Assembly: GCA_026388535.1 (NCBI GenBank)
Contig: JAPLJP010000146.1
Span: forward strand, 1 to 33,429
Reading direction: 5' to 3'
DNA from: Deltaproteobacteria bacterium
GTDB taxonomy: Bacteria; Desulfobacterota; Syntrophia; Syntrophales; Smithellaceae
Length of the DNA: 33,429 bases
This document shows positions 24,595 to 32,412 of this stretch, piece after piece. Position numbers and translations under genes: made by a program. A model generated the notes under the pieces. That model was not told the DNA's origin, did not search any database, and worked only from the letters and a program-made list of their open reading frames with translations. Numbering within the stretch: the first letter of the stretch is position 1; every line of letters begins with the position of its first letter.

Positions 24595-25779
24595 ATGAAA
24601 ATAATCATAATCAGCCCCTTCCCTCCTTATCCGCCTGACTCGGGTGGACGTATCCGTCAGTGGGAGCTGATAAAATGTTTAAGCAGAAAGCACGATCTGA
24701 CTCTCGCCTTTTTTATCAACAAAGGGGATGAAAAAATACTGGACGGCGCGTTTGAAGGTATCTGCTCGCGTGTGGCTATGATTACACACACCGGAGACAC
24801 AACGCCGACAGGCCCGCACGCTTTGCCCTGGCCGATGCGCGCCTACGGAGTGGAACCAATGCGGAATCTGCTCACAGAACTTTCTTCCAATAAATACGAT
24901 CTGCTGATTACGGAATTTATATTTATGGCTCAGCACCGCGCCATATTTAATATTCCGGCGGTTCTTCACGAGCACAACATAGAATCTTCCATATTCAAAC
25001 AATATTCGGAGATTCCTGATGTACACAGGACCGAAATCTTCGGAATTACAAAAGATGCTCATTTCTGGAAGGCGTCTTGTATGCTTATGCGTCAATATGA
25101 AAACAAGACATGGCCCGCGTTCGATCTGCGTATAACGGTGAGCAAGCTCGATCAGGAAGAAATGAACTCACGCTGTCCTGACGGTAAGACAATTGTGGCG
25201 GAAAACGGCGTGGACACAAACGAATTTAAACTACTGCCTGTCAACAGGTCAAAAAAGATTCTGTTTGTCGGGACCATGAATTATTTTCCCAATATTGACG
25301 GAGCATTATTTATGGCACAATCAATCATGCCTCATGTCTGGCGCATCGATCCCGATATCAGGCTCTGTATCGTCGGTAGAAATATGCCAAAACACATCCG
25401 CGATCTCGGCAATGATCAACGGATAGAAATAATAATGGACGCCCCGGATATTAAGGTTGTTGCGGCCCAGTGTTGCGTTTCGGTTGTGCCTCTGAGACTC
25501 GGCGGCGGCACGCGGATAAAAATACTCGAAGCATTCGGGTTGGGACTGCCGGTGGTTTCTACCGCAAAGGGCTGCGAGGGATTGGCGGTTGAAGACGGCA
25601 GGCATCTTCTGATCAGGGACAATCCTAAAGAATTTGCTGCTGCCGTGGCAATGGCTGTGAATGATAATGAGCTTCCCGAAACACTTCGTAAAAACGGACG
25701 TAAGCTTGTCGAGGAGAGATATGATTGGCAGAATATATTCGGATCTGCTGAAGAAAAAATAATGAAACTGGTAAAATAG
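24595..25779 (+). CDS. Family 4 glycosyltransferase (GT-B fold)
   Basis: 394 residues. The N-terminal Rossmann domain opens with IIISPFPPYPPDSGGRIRQWEL, the sugar-transferase start with the Gly-rich acceptor loop. The C-terminal donor domain has KKILFVGTMNYFPNIDG (220-235), VVPLRLGGGTRIKILEAFGLGLPVVSTAKGCEGL (298-330) and LVEERYDW near the end. The G-G-x-R/K...E-x-G...GLP pattern is that of GT4 retaining transferases, related to the PEP-CTERM/EPS-associated sugar transferases. It should add a sugar from a nucleotide donor to a lipid- or glycan-linked acceptor in the cytoplasm. It starts 3 nt after the kinase stop, so it is translated from the same mRNA. Confidence 0.93.
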   Translation: MKIIIISPFPPYPPDSGGRIRQWELIKCLSRKHDLTLAFFINKGDEKILDGAFEGICSRVAMITHTGDTTPTGPHALPWPMRAYGVEPMRNLLTELSSNKYDLLITEFIFMAQHRAIFNIPAVLHEHNIESSIFKQYSEIPDVHRTEIFGITKDAHFWKASCMLMRQYENKTWPAFDLRITVSKLDQEEMNSRCPDGKTIVAENGVDTNEFKLLPVNRSKKILFVGTMNYFPNIDGALFMAQSIMPHVWRIDPDIRLCIVGRNMPKHIRDLGNDQRIEIIMDAPDIKVVAAQCCVSVVPLRLGGGTRIKILEAFGLGLPVVSTAKGCEGLAVEDGRHLLIRDNPKEFAAAVAMAVNDNELPETLRKNGRKLVEERYDWQNIFGSAEEKIMKLVK

Positions 25780-25823
25780 ATGATAAAATTTAATAATAAT
25801 TTATCCGTTTCGGGTTATTTATT

Positions 25824-26507
25824 ATGATAAGCGACTATTTTGACAAGATATATATAATCAACATGCGGCGATCATTAAAACGCAGGATGGCGGCTCTCTT
25901 CCATATACAGAAGTTGAAGCTGAATAATGCTTCACTGGTTGAGGCTGTTGATGGACGTTCTCTTGATCTCGAAGAAATGAAGGTTGAGGGAAGTCTCCAA
26001 TGGGACGATTGGAAACAAAGAGACCTGACGCAGGGAGAAGTAGGTTGTTATATTAGTCACGTAAAAGCATGGAATATGATGGTTGATCAGCGTTTAGGGA
26101 ACGTTCTGATCTGCGAAGACGATATAGTGTGGCGGCCTGACGCCAACGAAATTGCGGATAGATTCATGTCTGAAGTTCCTGATGACTGGGACATTATTCA
26201 TTTCCACAGTTATGTCGGAATTGGTTCCGGCAGGCATAACGACTCAGACAGAAAGAGAATCAGCGAGCATGTATGGAGGGGCTTCGATGAAGGAGGAGGG
26301 ACGCTCTGCTACGCCATAAATATTCGAGCCGCCCGCTTTCTCCTCGGAAAGGCCTTTCCGATATGCTATGCCGTTGATGGCTTAACCAATAAACTGACCA
26401 GTCCGGAAAGAAACACGGAATACCACGGTTATGTCTGCCATCCGTTTCTTTGCGGATTTTCGAAGATAGAGTCGGAAATAGATAAGATATTCAAAAGAGT
26501 GAATTGA
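25824..26507 (+). CDS. Family 25 glycosyltransferase
   Basis: 227 residues, typical of LPS/capsule GT25 enzymes. IYIINMRRSLKRRMAAL (9-25) is the opening strand and helix, LVEAVDGRSL (38-47) the conserved loop, LTQGEVGCYISHVKAWNMMV (68-87) the signature, and LICEDDIVW (95-103) the DxD-like metal site. GGGTLCYAINIRAARFLL follows. The family commonly transfers galactose onto lipooligosaccharide acceptors and also onto collagen lysines in animals, so a protein or peptide acceptor is possible. The 44-nt gap to the previous gene and the same strand keep it in the operon. No clear ribosome-binding site is seen before the ATG. Confidence 0.9.
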   Translation: MISDYFDKIYIINMRRSLKRRMAALFHIQKLKLNNASLVEAVDGRSLDLEEMKVEGSLQWDDWKQRDLTQGEVGCYISHVKAWNMMVDQRLGNVLICEDDIVWRPDANEIADRFMSEVPDDWDIIHFHSYVGIGSGRHNDSDRKRISEHVWRGFDEGGGTLCYAINIRAARFLLGKAFPICYAVDGLTNKLTSPERNTEYHGYVCHPFLCGFSKIESEIDKIFKRVN

Positions 26508-26540
26508 TAGTTCTGTAATTATAACGAAGGACAATAACCA

Positions 26541-27251
26541 GTGACTGAAAACGCATTAATCAGTGTCATCATACCGGTATATAATGGAGAGCGTTATATA
26601 GCCAAAGCTATTAAAAGCGTGCTTGCGCAAGAATACAAAAATATCGAAATAATAGCGGTTAATGACGGCTCGACGGACGGTACTGAAGAGGTTCTGCGTT
26701 CTTATGCGAATGTGCAGTATTTATATCAACCCAGAAAAGGGGCTTCAGCGGCGCGAAACAGCGGGATCAAATGTTCTTCCGGTGATTTTATCGCGTTTCT
26801 TGATGCTGATGATTTATGGACAAAAGACAAGCTTAAGATACAGAATTCATTGTTCATGGATGACCATGATCTGGACATGGTTTTTGGTCATGTAGAACAA
26901 TTCTATAGTCCGGAACTCGAGGATTCTCTGAAAGGCAGGATACATCTGGTTGCAGGCAGCATGCCCGGATACATTCCGGGGGCAATGCTTATAAAGAGAA
27001 TCTCCTTTTTAAAAGTAGGATTCTTTGATGAAGGATTCAGGATCGGCGAATTCATCGACTGGTATATGAGGGCTGTGGATCACGGACTTAAAAGTTTTAT
27101 TGCCAGGGAAGTGGTATTAAAGAGACGAATCCACGATGCGAATGCCGGCATAAAGGAAAGGGATTATCGCAAGGATTATCTGCGTGTTCTGAAGGCATCT
27201 CTTGACAGACGAAGAAAGACAAAAAAGAAAGTAGAGGCTGTGATTGAATGA
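26541..27251 (+). CDS. Family 2 glycosyltransferase (second of operon)
   Basis: 236 residues from a GTG; GAAGGA 10 nt upstream supports it. Motifs of GT2: ISVIIPVYNGERYIAKAIKSVL (7-28), IIAVNDGSTDGTEEVLR (37-53), GASAARNSGI, and FLDADDLW (86-93) with the DADD metal site. Later GFFDEGF and WYMRAVDHGLKS match the acceptor half. It runs in parallel with the first GT2 (22247-22924), with the same length class and closing HDANAGIK/HSNNLSGK-type loop. This indicates a paralogous pair using related acceptors. The final TGA overlaps the ATG of the next gene (ATGA), giving translational coupling to the nucleotidyltransferase. Confidence 0.92.
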   Translation: MTENALISVIIPVYNGERYIAKAIKSVLAQEYKNIEIIAVNDGSTDGTEEVLRSYANVQYLYQPRKGASAARNSGIKCSSGDFIAFLDADDLWTKDKLKIQNSLFMDDHDLDMVFGHVEQFYSPELEDSLKGRIHLVAGSMPGYIPGAMLIKRISFLKVGFFDEGFRIGEFIDWYMRAVDHGLKSFIAREVVLKRRIHDANAGIKERDYRKDYLRVLKASLDRRRKTKKKVEAVIE

Positions 27252-28402
27252 GGTCCAAGGAAGAAGGATTTTTCTGGCCGACACGGGAACAGGAATTACT
27301 GCTTAAGGCGACATTGCTCAAAGGAGAGCAAGCAATCGTCGCCTGGAAGAGCTGGGCGGCTGCGATTAATTTCGATCAACTGGATACAGGGTCCCAGCGT
27401 CTTTTGCCCCTGCTTTACCGTAACCTCGTAAATAATAATGTTCAGCATCCGGCAATAAATGTCTACAAAGGTTTTTGCCGCATGACCTGGTATAAGAACA
27501 GTCTTATCCGCCATCGCATAACCAGTGTCCTGCGTCTCCTTGATGCTCACAACATACCAGCGTTACTGCTCAAAGGCGCGGCTCTTGTTCCACTGTACTA
27601 CAAGGATTGGGCTCTTCGTCCCATGAACGACTTTGACCTGTATGTATCGAAGAAAGACGCGTTTAAAGCATTTAATCTTTTATGTCAGTCCGGCTGGAAA
27701 CCAGTCGAATCAATGATTGATGAATTGGATTTGCTTAACAGACATTCCGGCACGCTGATTGACGCTTCCGGTATTGAATTCGACCTGCACTGGCAAGTTA
27801 TGCACCAATCCGGCCAGGATAATGACATCAGTTTTATAAAAAGCACGGAAAAGATGGATTTCGGCGGCACCAGTGTTTCGGTTTTATCTCATACCGATCA
27901 GCTCTTTCACGTGCTTATCCATGGAGCAAGATGGAATGAAGTCGCGCCACTGCGCTGGGTTCCGGATTCAATGATGATTTTAAAAGCGGCGGGCCCGCTT
28001 ATCGACTGGAAAAGACTGGTAAACAATGGCCGCGCAATGTGCCTGATAGTTCCTTTGATAAAAACCCTCTTATATCTTCACGAAGTATTCGCGGCACCTA
28101 TTCCGGAGACGGTTATATATAACCTGAAACATTTAAAACCTTCATTTACCGAGCGGCTGGAATTTCTTACAAACAGCAAACCCCGGAGTATTCTTCGCGA
28201 TACTTCTTATCTCTGGTTCACGCATGTCAGATCATCCGGTGCTCAAAGCAGGGTCGCGCTTGTGCTTGGTATTCCGTCTTTCCTGAGGAGATTCTGGAAA
28301 GTTCCTTCTGAAAATAATTTGGCGGTTTTTTTGATACGCAGGCTCGCTAAAAGAATTCAACAGGCAAAAGAAAAACGTTTAATTACGCAAAATAATCTGT
28401 AG
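27248..28402 (+). CDS. PF14907-type nucleotidyltransferase family protein
   Basis: 384 residues, starting inside the stop of the preceding GT2 gene (ATGA). The core is IPALLLKGAALVPLYYKD (103-120) followed by RPMNDFDLYVSKKDAFKAFNLL (124-145), which has the Lys-Gly motif and the catalytic DxD (D128, D130) of the uncharacterised nucleotidyltransferase family. Then come IEFDLHWQVMHQS (the third acidic strand), DQLFHVLIHGARWNE and a helical C-terminus ending in a basic stretch. Members of this family appear with PqqD- and HprK-like proteins in HPr-rel-A, lasso-peptide and exopolysaccharide loci; nucleotidyl transfer to a peptide or glycan precursor is the general expectation, but no activity is known here. 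All catalytic residues seem kept. Confidence 0.88.
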   Translation: MRSKEEGFFWPTREQELLLKATLLKGEQAIVAWKSWAAAINFDQLDTGSQRLLPLLYRNLVNNNVQHPAINVYKGFCRMTWYKNSLIRHRITSVLRLLDAHNIPALLLKGAALVPLYYKDWALRPMNDFDLYVSKKDAFKAFNLLCQSGWKPVESMIDELDLLNRHSGTLIDASGIEFDLHWQVMHQSGQDNDISFIKSTEKMDFGGTSVSVLSHTDQLFHVLIHGARWNEVAPLRWVPDSMMILKAAGPLIDWKRLVNNGRAMCLIVPLIKTLLYLHEVFAAPIPETVIYNLKHLKPSFTERLEFLTNSKPRSILRDTSYLWFTHVRSSGAQSRVALVLGIPSFLRRFWKVPSENNLAVFLIRRLAKRIQQAKEKRLITQNNL

Positions 28403-28424
28403 ACAAAGTCGAAATCATAGACAT

Positions 28425-28430
28425 GGGAGG
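28425..28430 (+). promoter_or_regulatory. Ribosome-binding site that points to a non-AUG start of the radical SAM gene
   Basis: GGGAGG lies 9 nt before an in-frame ATA (28440) and 15 nt before a CTG (28446). Both are in the radical SAM frame, while the first in-frame ATG comes only at 28512. An overlapping six-codon ORF (ATG at 28423, MGGLLP, stop 28441-28443) also uses this region. Confidence 0.45.
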
Positions 28431-28511
28431 ATTATTACCATAAACCTGTCAAAAATAATTTCGGGAAACTGGTATAATGAAAATATCTATTTTAAATTTC
28501 GTTTCCATAAG

Positions 28512-30245
28512 ATGCCCTTCTGGAAACGCAATCTTGCCCGATTATTTTTCCTGCCGGTCGCTTTATGGCTAAGAATTAACAAATCCATCAGAAACAGGAT
28601 GGAAATTCCGAATGTCGAAATGTTCATCATGAACCCCTGCAATCCGCAATGTATTGACTGCAAAGATTTGAATTCTTTGTACCCAAATAATGTTGATCTT
28701 GATGCAGAGCGGCTTATTCGGGATGCTGATGATTTCCTGGGCAATGTGAATCGCGTCCATCGCTTTATCATCACCGGCGGAGAGACTTTGCTTTATCGCG
28801 AATTACATAAATTATTAAGCTATCTGATCAGACAAGAAAAGATTGATCTGATAAATATTTTAACAACCGGCGCCATAATTCCTGAATCAGATATCCTGGA
28901 GTTGCTGAAGCATCGCAAAGTGCTGGTGACAATCAGCAGTTTTCCTGAGAAAGCGTCACCCAACAAACCTCACTTTATTGCCATTCTGGAAGATAATCAT
29001 ATTAATTACATAGTGAAAGATACCTGGCGGGATTTAGGCAGTTTCAATCCTGTCGCCAACAGCAGTGCGGAAGATCTAAAAAATCGTTTTGCCCAATGTA
29101 TATATAAAAACCACCATAATCTGAATAATGGTGAGTATCATCTTTGTCCACGTTCAGTTCATGGCAAACAATTGGGGCAGTTTTCACCGGATGATTCGGA
29201 CAGCGTTACATTTAGAGACAGGAAAGATTCTCGTTTATTTAAAAAGGAACTTCGAAATCTACTCCGGAAAGAATATCTTACGGCCTGCAGCAAATGCAGA
29301 GGCAGCCATCGGGAAACGATTTTAGACGATCTCTTAAATAAACTATTGGGAAGCTGGTATAGTGAAAACATCTACTTTAAATACCGCATCCATAATATGT
29401 CCTCGAGAAAGCGCGATTTAGCGCGGCTATTTTTCCTGCCTATTGCTTTATGGATAAAACTTATCAACTCCATACAACATAGATTAGAATTGCCGCATGT
29501 GGAAATGCCCATTACCACCCGCTGTAATCTACATTGTAGAGACTGCGGAAACTTGATTCCTTTTTATAAGCATCCTGTTGATTTTGACGTAGAGCAGCTT
29601 ATCCAGGATATTGATGACTTCCTGTATAATGTGGATCGAGTCCATCGCTTTTTTATCATGGGCGGCGAGACATTCCTTTATCGAGAATTGCATAAATTAG
29701 TAAGTTACCTGATTAGGCAAGACAAAATTGATCTGATAAATCTTTTTACAAATGGTTCCATAATTCCGGAATCAGATATCATGCAATTGCTTAAGCATCG
29801 TAAAATCCTGGTGTCGATCAGCAGTTTTCCAGAGGAGGTGTCACCCAACAAACCCTGCTTCATTGCGACCATGGAAGCAAATCATATTAATTACAGGGTA
29901 GAAGATAATTTGTGGCTGGATCTGGGCGGTTTCAATCCTGCCGTGGATAGCAGTGCGGAAGCTGTTAAACAGCGTTATACCAACTGCTGCATTAAAAGCA
30001 GTCATAATATAAGCAATGGTGAGTATCATTTGTGTCCACGGTCAGTTCATGGCGAGCAGTTGGGGCAGTTTTCGCCGGATGACTCGGATAGGGTTATATT
30101 TCGGGGCAGGAAAAATCCTCAGGCATTTAGAAAGGAGTTGCGGACACTTTTCCATAAAGAGTATATTACTGCGTGCAGCAAATGCACAGGCACTACAGAA
30201 GCAAATGTTATTCCGGGTATTCAGCCTGATAGAGGTAATTTATAA
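28512..30245 (+). CDS. Tandem-duplicated radical SAM protein
   Basis: 577 residues from the ATG at 28512, made of two copies of one module with a period of 885 nt (295 codons). Copy 1 has the radical SAM motif CX3CX2C at C43, C47 and C50 (CNPQCIDC), GGET at 89-92 and extra cysteines 196, 212, 259 and 262. Copy 2 has C338, C342 and C345 (CNLHCRDC), GGET at 384-387 and C492/493, 508, 555 and 558. Both copies contain CPRSVHG and a TACSKC end, suggesting one auxiliary iron-sulfur cluster each. Each radical SAM half would cleave SAM to a 5'-deoxyadenosyl radical. Copy 2 begins with GSWYSENIYFK, and the matching GNWYNENIYFK of copy 1 lies in frame upstream of the ATG (from 28464). True translation therefore probably starts near 28440 from a non-AUG codon. 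It is coupled to PqqD in the operon, so peptide modification is the best guess. The substrate is unknown. Confidence 0.83.
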   Translation: MPFWKRNLARLFFLPVALWLRINKSIRNRMEIPNVEMFIMNPCNPQCIDCKDLNSLYPNNVDLDAERLIRDADDFLGNVNRVHRFIITGGETLLYRELHKLLSYLIRQEKIDLINILTTGAIIPESDILELLKHRKVLVTISSFPEKASPNKPHFIAILEDNHINYIVKDTWRDLGSFNPVANSSAEDLKNRFAQCIYKNHHNLNNGEYHLCPRSVHGKQLGQFSPDDSDSVTFRDRKDSRLFKKELRNLLRKEYLTACSKCRGSHRETILDDLLNKLLGSWYSENIYFKYRIHNMSSRKRDLARLFFLPIALWIKLINSIQHRLELPHVEMPITTRCNLHCRDCGNLIPFYKHPVDFDVEQLIQDIDDFLYNVDRVHRFFIMGGETFLYRELHKLVSYLIRQDKIDLINLFTNGSIIPESDIMQLLKHRKILVSISSFPEEVSPNKPCFIATMEANHINYRVEDNLWLDLGGFNPAVDSSAEAVKQRYTNCCIKSSHNISNGEYHLCPRSVHGEQLGQFSPDDSDRVIFRGRKNPQAFRKELRTLFHKEYITACSKCTGTTEANVIPGIQPDRGNL

Positions 30246-30269
30246 AACATCATAAATAAGGAAATACTT

Positions 30270-31094
30270 ATGCATAATTTAGTAATATTCACAGCATCTT
30301 ACATTGTAGATTTGGACCGCTTGGAAATATTGAAATCATCCGTTGACAAGTTCAACGCCGATAAAATTCCTTTTTATATTGTTGTTCCGCAAAAAGATTT
30401 GGAAATTATCAAAAATAAAATTACGACAGGTAATGAGTCTTATGAACTAAAGTTTATAACCGATGAAGAAGTGTTGCATTCTCAAGGCGAACAACCAGAT
30501 GGATGGAAAAAGCAACAAGTAAAAAAATTAGCTTTTGCGGAATTGGGAATATGTAATTTTTATACAATCATAGATTCCGATGTCTATTTTATACAAGATT
30601 TTCATGTATCGGATTTTATGAGAGATGAAAACACCCCATATTTGTCAATTAATGAGGTACAACAATCGCAGGATAAATCTTTTGCGAAAAACTATTTTAA
30701 CAGAACAGGTAAAAATTATAATTTTGTATATCATGGACAAGTATTCTCTAAATTTGTTCTTGAAGATATGAAAAAGAATGTATTGGAAAAAAACGGCATG
30801 TGCTGGAATGACTTGATTAACCTCTCCCCTTGGGAATTTCTGTGGTATGGTGAATATTATTTAAAATGTAAAATTCATGAATTGTTACCGACAACTCAAC
30901 TGGTTAAATCTTTTTGGATACAATTACATTACATATTGGAAAGAAACCGTGGTTACACGGAAGAAGATTTTATCAATCAAGGTTATATCGCGATTTTAAT
31001 GCAAAACAGATGGGTTAAAGATAAAGTATATAAACCGGTTAAGTGGGCATTTCTGATAAAACTTATTCGAAAAGCCGTGCGTCGTTTTTTATGA
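30270..31094 (+). CDS. DUF6492-like glycosyltransferase, last gene of the operon
   Basis: 274 residues; AAGGAA 8 nt before the ATG, 24 nt after the radical SAM stop. NLVIFTASYIVDLDRLEILKSS and FYIVVPQKDLEII give a GT-A-like start. GWKKQQVKKLAFAEL and FYTIIDSDVYFIQDF (97-111, DSD at 102-104) match the metal-binding part of DUF6492-type proteins. NLSPWEFLWYGEYYLKCK follows, and the end is basic (LIRKAVRRFL). The family is poorly characterised and glycosyl transfer is deduced from its fold. The gene is visibly richer in A+T than the upstream genes (many AAA/TTT/ATT codons), which suggests separate acquisition. No terminator was found after it. Confidence 0.72.
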   Translation: MHNLVIFTASYIVDLDRLEILKSSVDKFNADKIPFYIVVPQKDLEIIKNKITTGNESYELKFITDEEVLHSQGEQPDGWKKQQVKKLAFAELGICNFYTIIDSDVYFIQDFHVSDFMRDENTPYLSINEVQQSQDKSFAKNYFNRTGKNYNFVYHGQVFSKFVLEDMKKNVLEKNGMCWNDLINLSPWEFLWYGEYYLKCKIHELLPTTQLVKSFWIQLHYILERNRGYTEEDFINQGYIAILMQNRWVKDKVYKPVKWAFLIKLIRKAVRRFL

Positions 31095-31554
31095 TCAGTT
31101 ACGATTGGACGTCCTTTTTATTTTCTCAATTCACTTAACATTTATTTTCTATATCCTCCACCTGCGACTACAATGACAAAGTTACAAATCCCTCGTCGTC
31201 CCTGCCAATCACGACAAGTCGTGAATTGGCGGGATAATTCAACTAACAAATATTACTGCACTACGTTTGTAATATTTGAGTTTCATTACTACGCGCCTGG
31301 TATAATTCGTCCAGCAAGCTTCAGTGCACTCTGTTTCTGAAGCTTGGGTCTCATTATCAGCTTGGCTCATCATCCCGCTCCGCTGCGCTTCGGGGATAGA
31401 TTTAAGGTGGTCACTATCCTACGTCGGGGATATAAAATGTGCTCATTATCCCACTCCGCTACGCTTCGGGGATAGATTTAAGGTGGTCACTATCCTACGT
31501 CGCTTCGCTCCTAGGATAATTCGCCTTACGCTTCGAGCTGTACTTCGTTTGCTC
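31095..31554. repeat. Repeat-rich spacer between the operon and the oxidase gene
   Basis: No gene. Holds CCAATCACGACAAGTCGTGAATTGG, CAAATATTAC/GTAATATTTG arms (31247-31278), an AAGCTTCAGTGCACT...CTGAAGCTT unit (about 31316-31346), and TGAGCCAAGCTGA in reverse (31357-31369). Two CATCCCGCTCCGC...CGGGGATAG hairpins, each followed by the same ATTTAAGGTGGTCACTATCC segment, come next. It ends where a second reverse TGAGCCAAGCTGA (31555-31567) begins inside the end of the oxidase gene. Confidence 0.75.
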
Positions 31555-32412
31555 TCAGCTTGGCTCATTAAAGTTAACTACCCGCTCCAGGGGCACCGGC
31601 GGATAAATCCGGCCGTGATTGGGCGGCATAGAGTTATAGACCCAGTCAATATCCAGAGTGCCCAGCGTAATACCACGATAGCGCGAATAGCCGTTGAATA
31701 TACCCCGCACCAGGACATCCTCCATCTGCATTGTCAGACAAAAAACAGCTACCATCATGCCCGGTTTGAGCGTGTTCAGTTCGTCGCCAAAAGCGCCGGG
31801 ATGAAACGCCAGGCGACTGCTGTCGGCGGCCTGACACTGAATAACAGGAATGATTACCGGAAAGCCATCATCGCCGATGAAGGATAAAAATTTTATGGAA
31901 TCAAGCGCGTTGAATAATTTTTCTCCAAAATACGAAAGAACCCTTTCCTGATTTCCTTTTGCCGTGCCGGCTTTGGCCATCTTTGTCAGAAGCGCTGATT
32001 TAACAACGGAGGCGAGCGGCAGCATATTTCCTTCGGTGGTCTCCGTCAGATCGAAATAATGCACGGTGTTAATGCCAAAATATGTATTGTACCGGAACAT
32101 GGGCTGGTTGTTGTATATCTCATATTCCGGACCTTCTTTCTTTAAATGCGTCCAGAGGGCCTTCCCGCGCCAAAGTTTTTTATCCAGTGTCAGGATGGCA
32201 AAGCCTATTTTCGGGTTTTGCTGCATGTACTCTTTACTTTTGCCCTGACAAAATTCGCCAACGGTAAGCTGATTGGGTTTTGCCGCCATAACGGATGTCA
32301 GAAGCGACATATGGGGAAGACCTTCGGGCGTTACCGTCGCGATAATTCCAACTTTCTCGGCAGGCGCAAAAGCCATCATGTCCGCTTCAGTAAAATTATT
32401 TTTTCTGGTCAT
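31555..32412 (-). CDS. Pyridoxamine 5'-phosphate oxidase-fold flavoprotein
   Basis: 285 residues. The N-terminal part is an FMN-binding split barrel: VGIIATVTPEGLPHMSLLTSVMAAKPNQLTVGEFCQGKSKEYMQQNPKIGFAIL is the classic PNPOx-like arrangement of substrate strand, flavin loop and the catalytic region. The C-terminal half (FNALDSIKFLSFIGDDGFPVIIPV, then VFCLTMQMEDVLVRGIFNGY) adds a second half-barrel. AAAGG before the ATG supports the start. Such proteins reduce flavins, heme or F420-linked substrates, or oxidise pyridoxamine; the exact substrate cannot be told. The final residues NFNEPS and the TGA come from the TGAGCCAAGCTGA element at 31555-31567, so here too the stop is inside the repeat. 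Confidence 0.8.
   Translation of the reverse strand: MTRKNNFTEADMMAFAPAEKVGIIATVTPEGLPHMSLLTSVMAAKPNQLTVGEFCQGKSKEYMQQNPKIGFAILTLDKKLWRGKALWTHLKKEGPEYEIYNNQPMFRYNTYFGINTVHYFDLTETTEGNMLPLASVVKSALLTKMAKAGTAKGNQERVLSYFGEKLFNALDSIKFLSFIGDDGFPVIIPVIQCQAADSSRLAFHPGAFGDELNTLKPGMMVAVFCLTMQMEDVLVRGIFNGYSRYRGITLGTLDIDWVYNSMPPNHGRIYPPVPLERVVNFNEPS

Noticed and set aside
28423-28443. Six-codon ORF MGGLLP as a leader or precursor peptide
   Set aside because: Too short and with its start codon partly overlapping the ribosome-binding site of the next gene; no conserved core is visible.
31095-31140. Terminator after the last operon gene
   Set aside because: GGACGTCC followed by a T-rich run is a loopless 8-bp palindrome, so it cannot form a normal terminator hairpin.
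31324-31887. 187-codon + strand ORF at the end of the oxidase gene
   Set aside because: Its first half is built from repeat modules and the rest is antisense to the PNPOx-fold gene.
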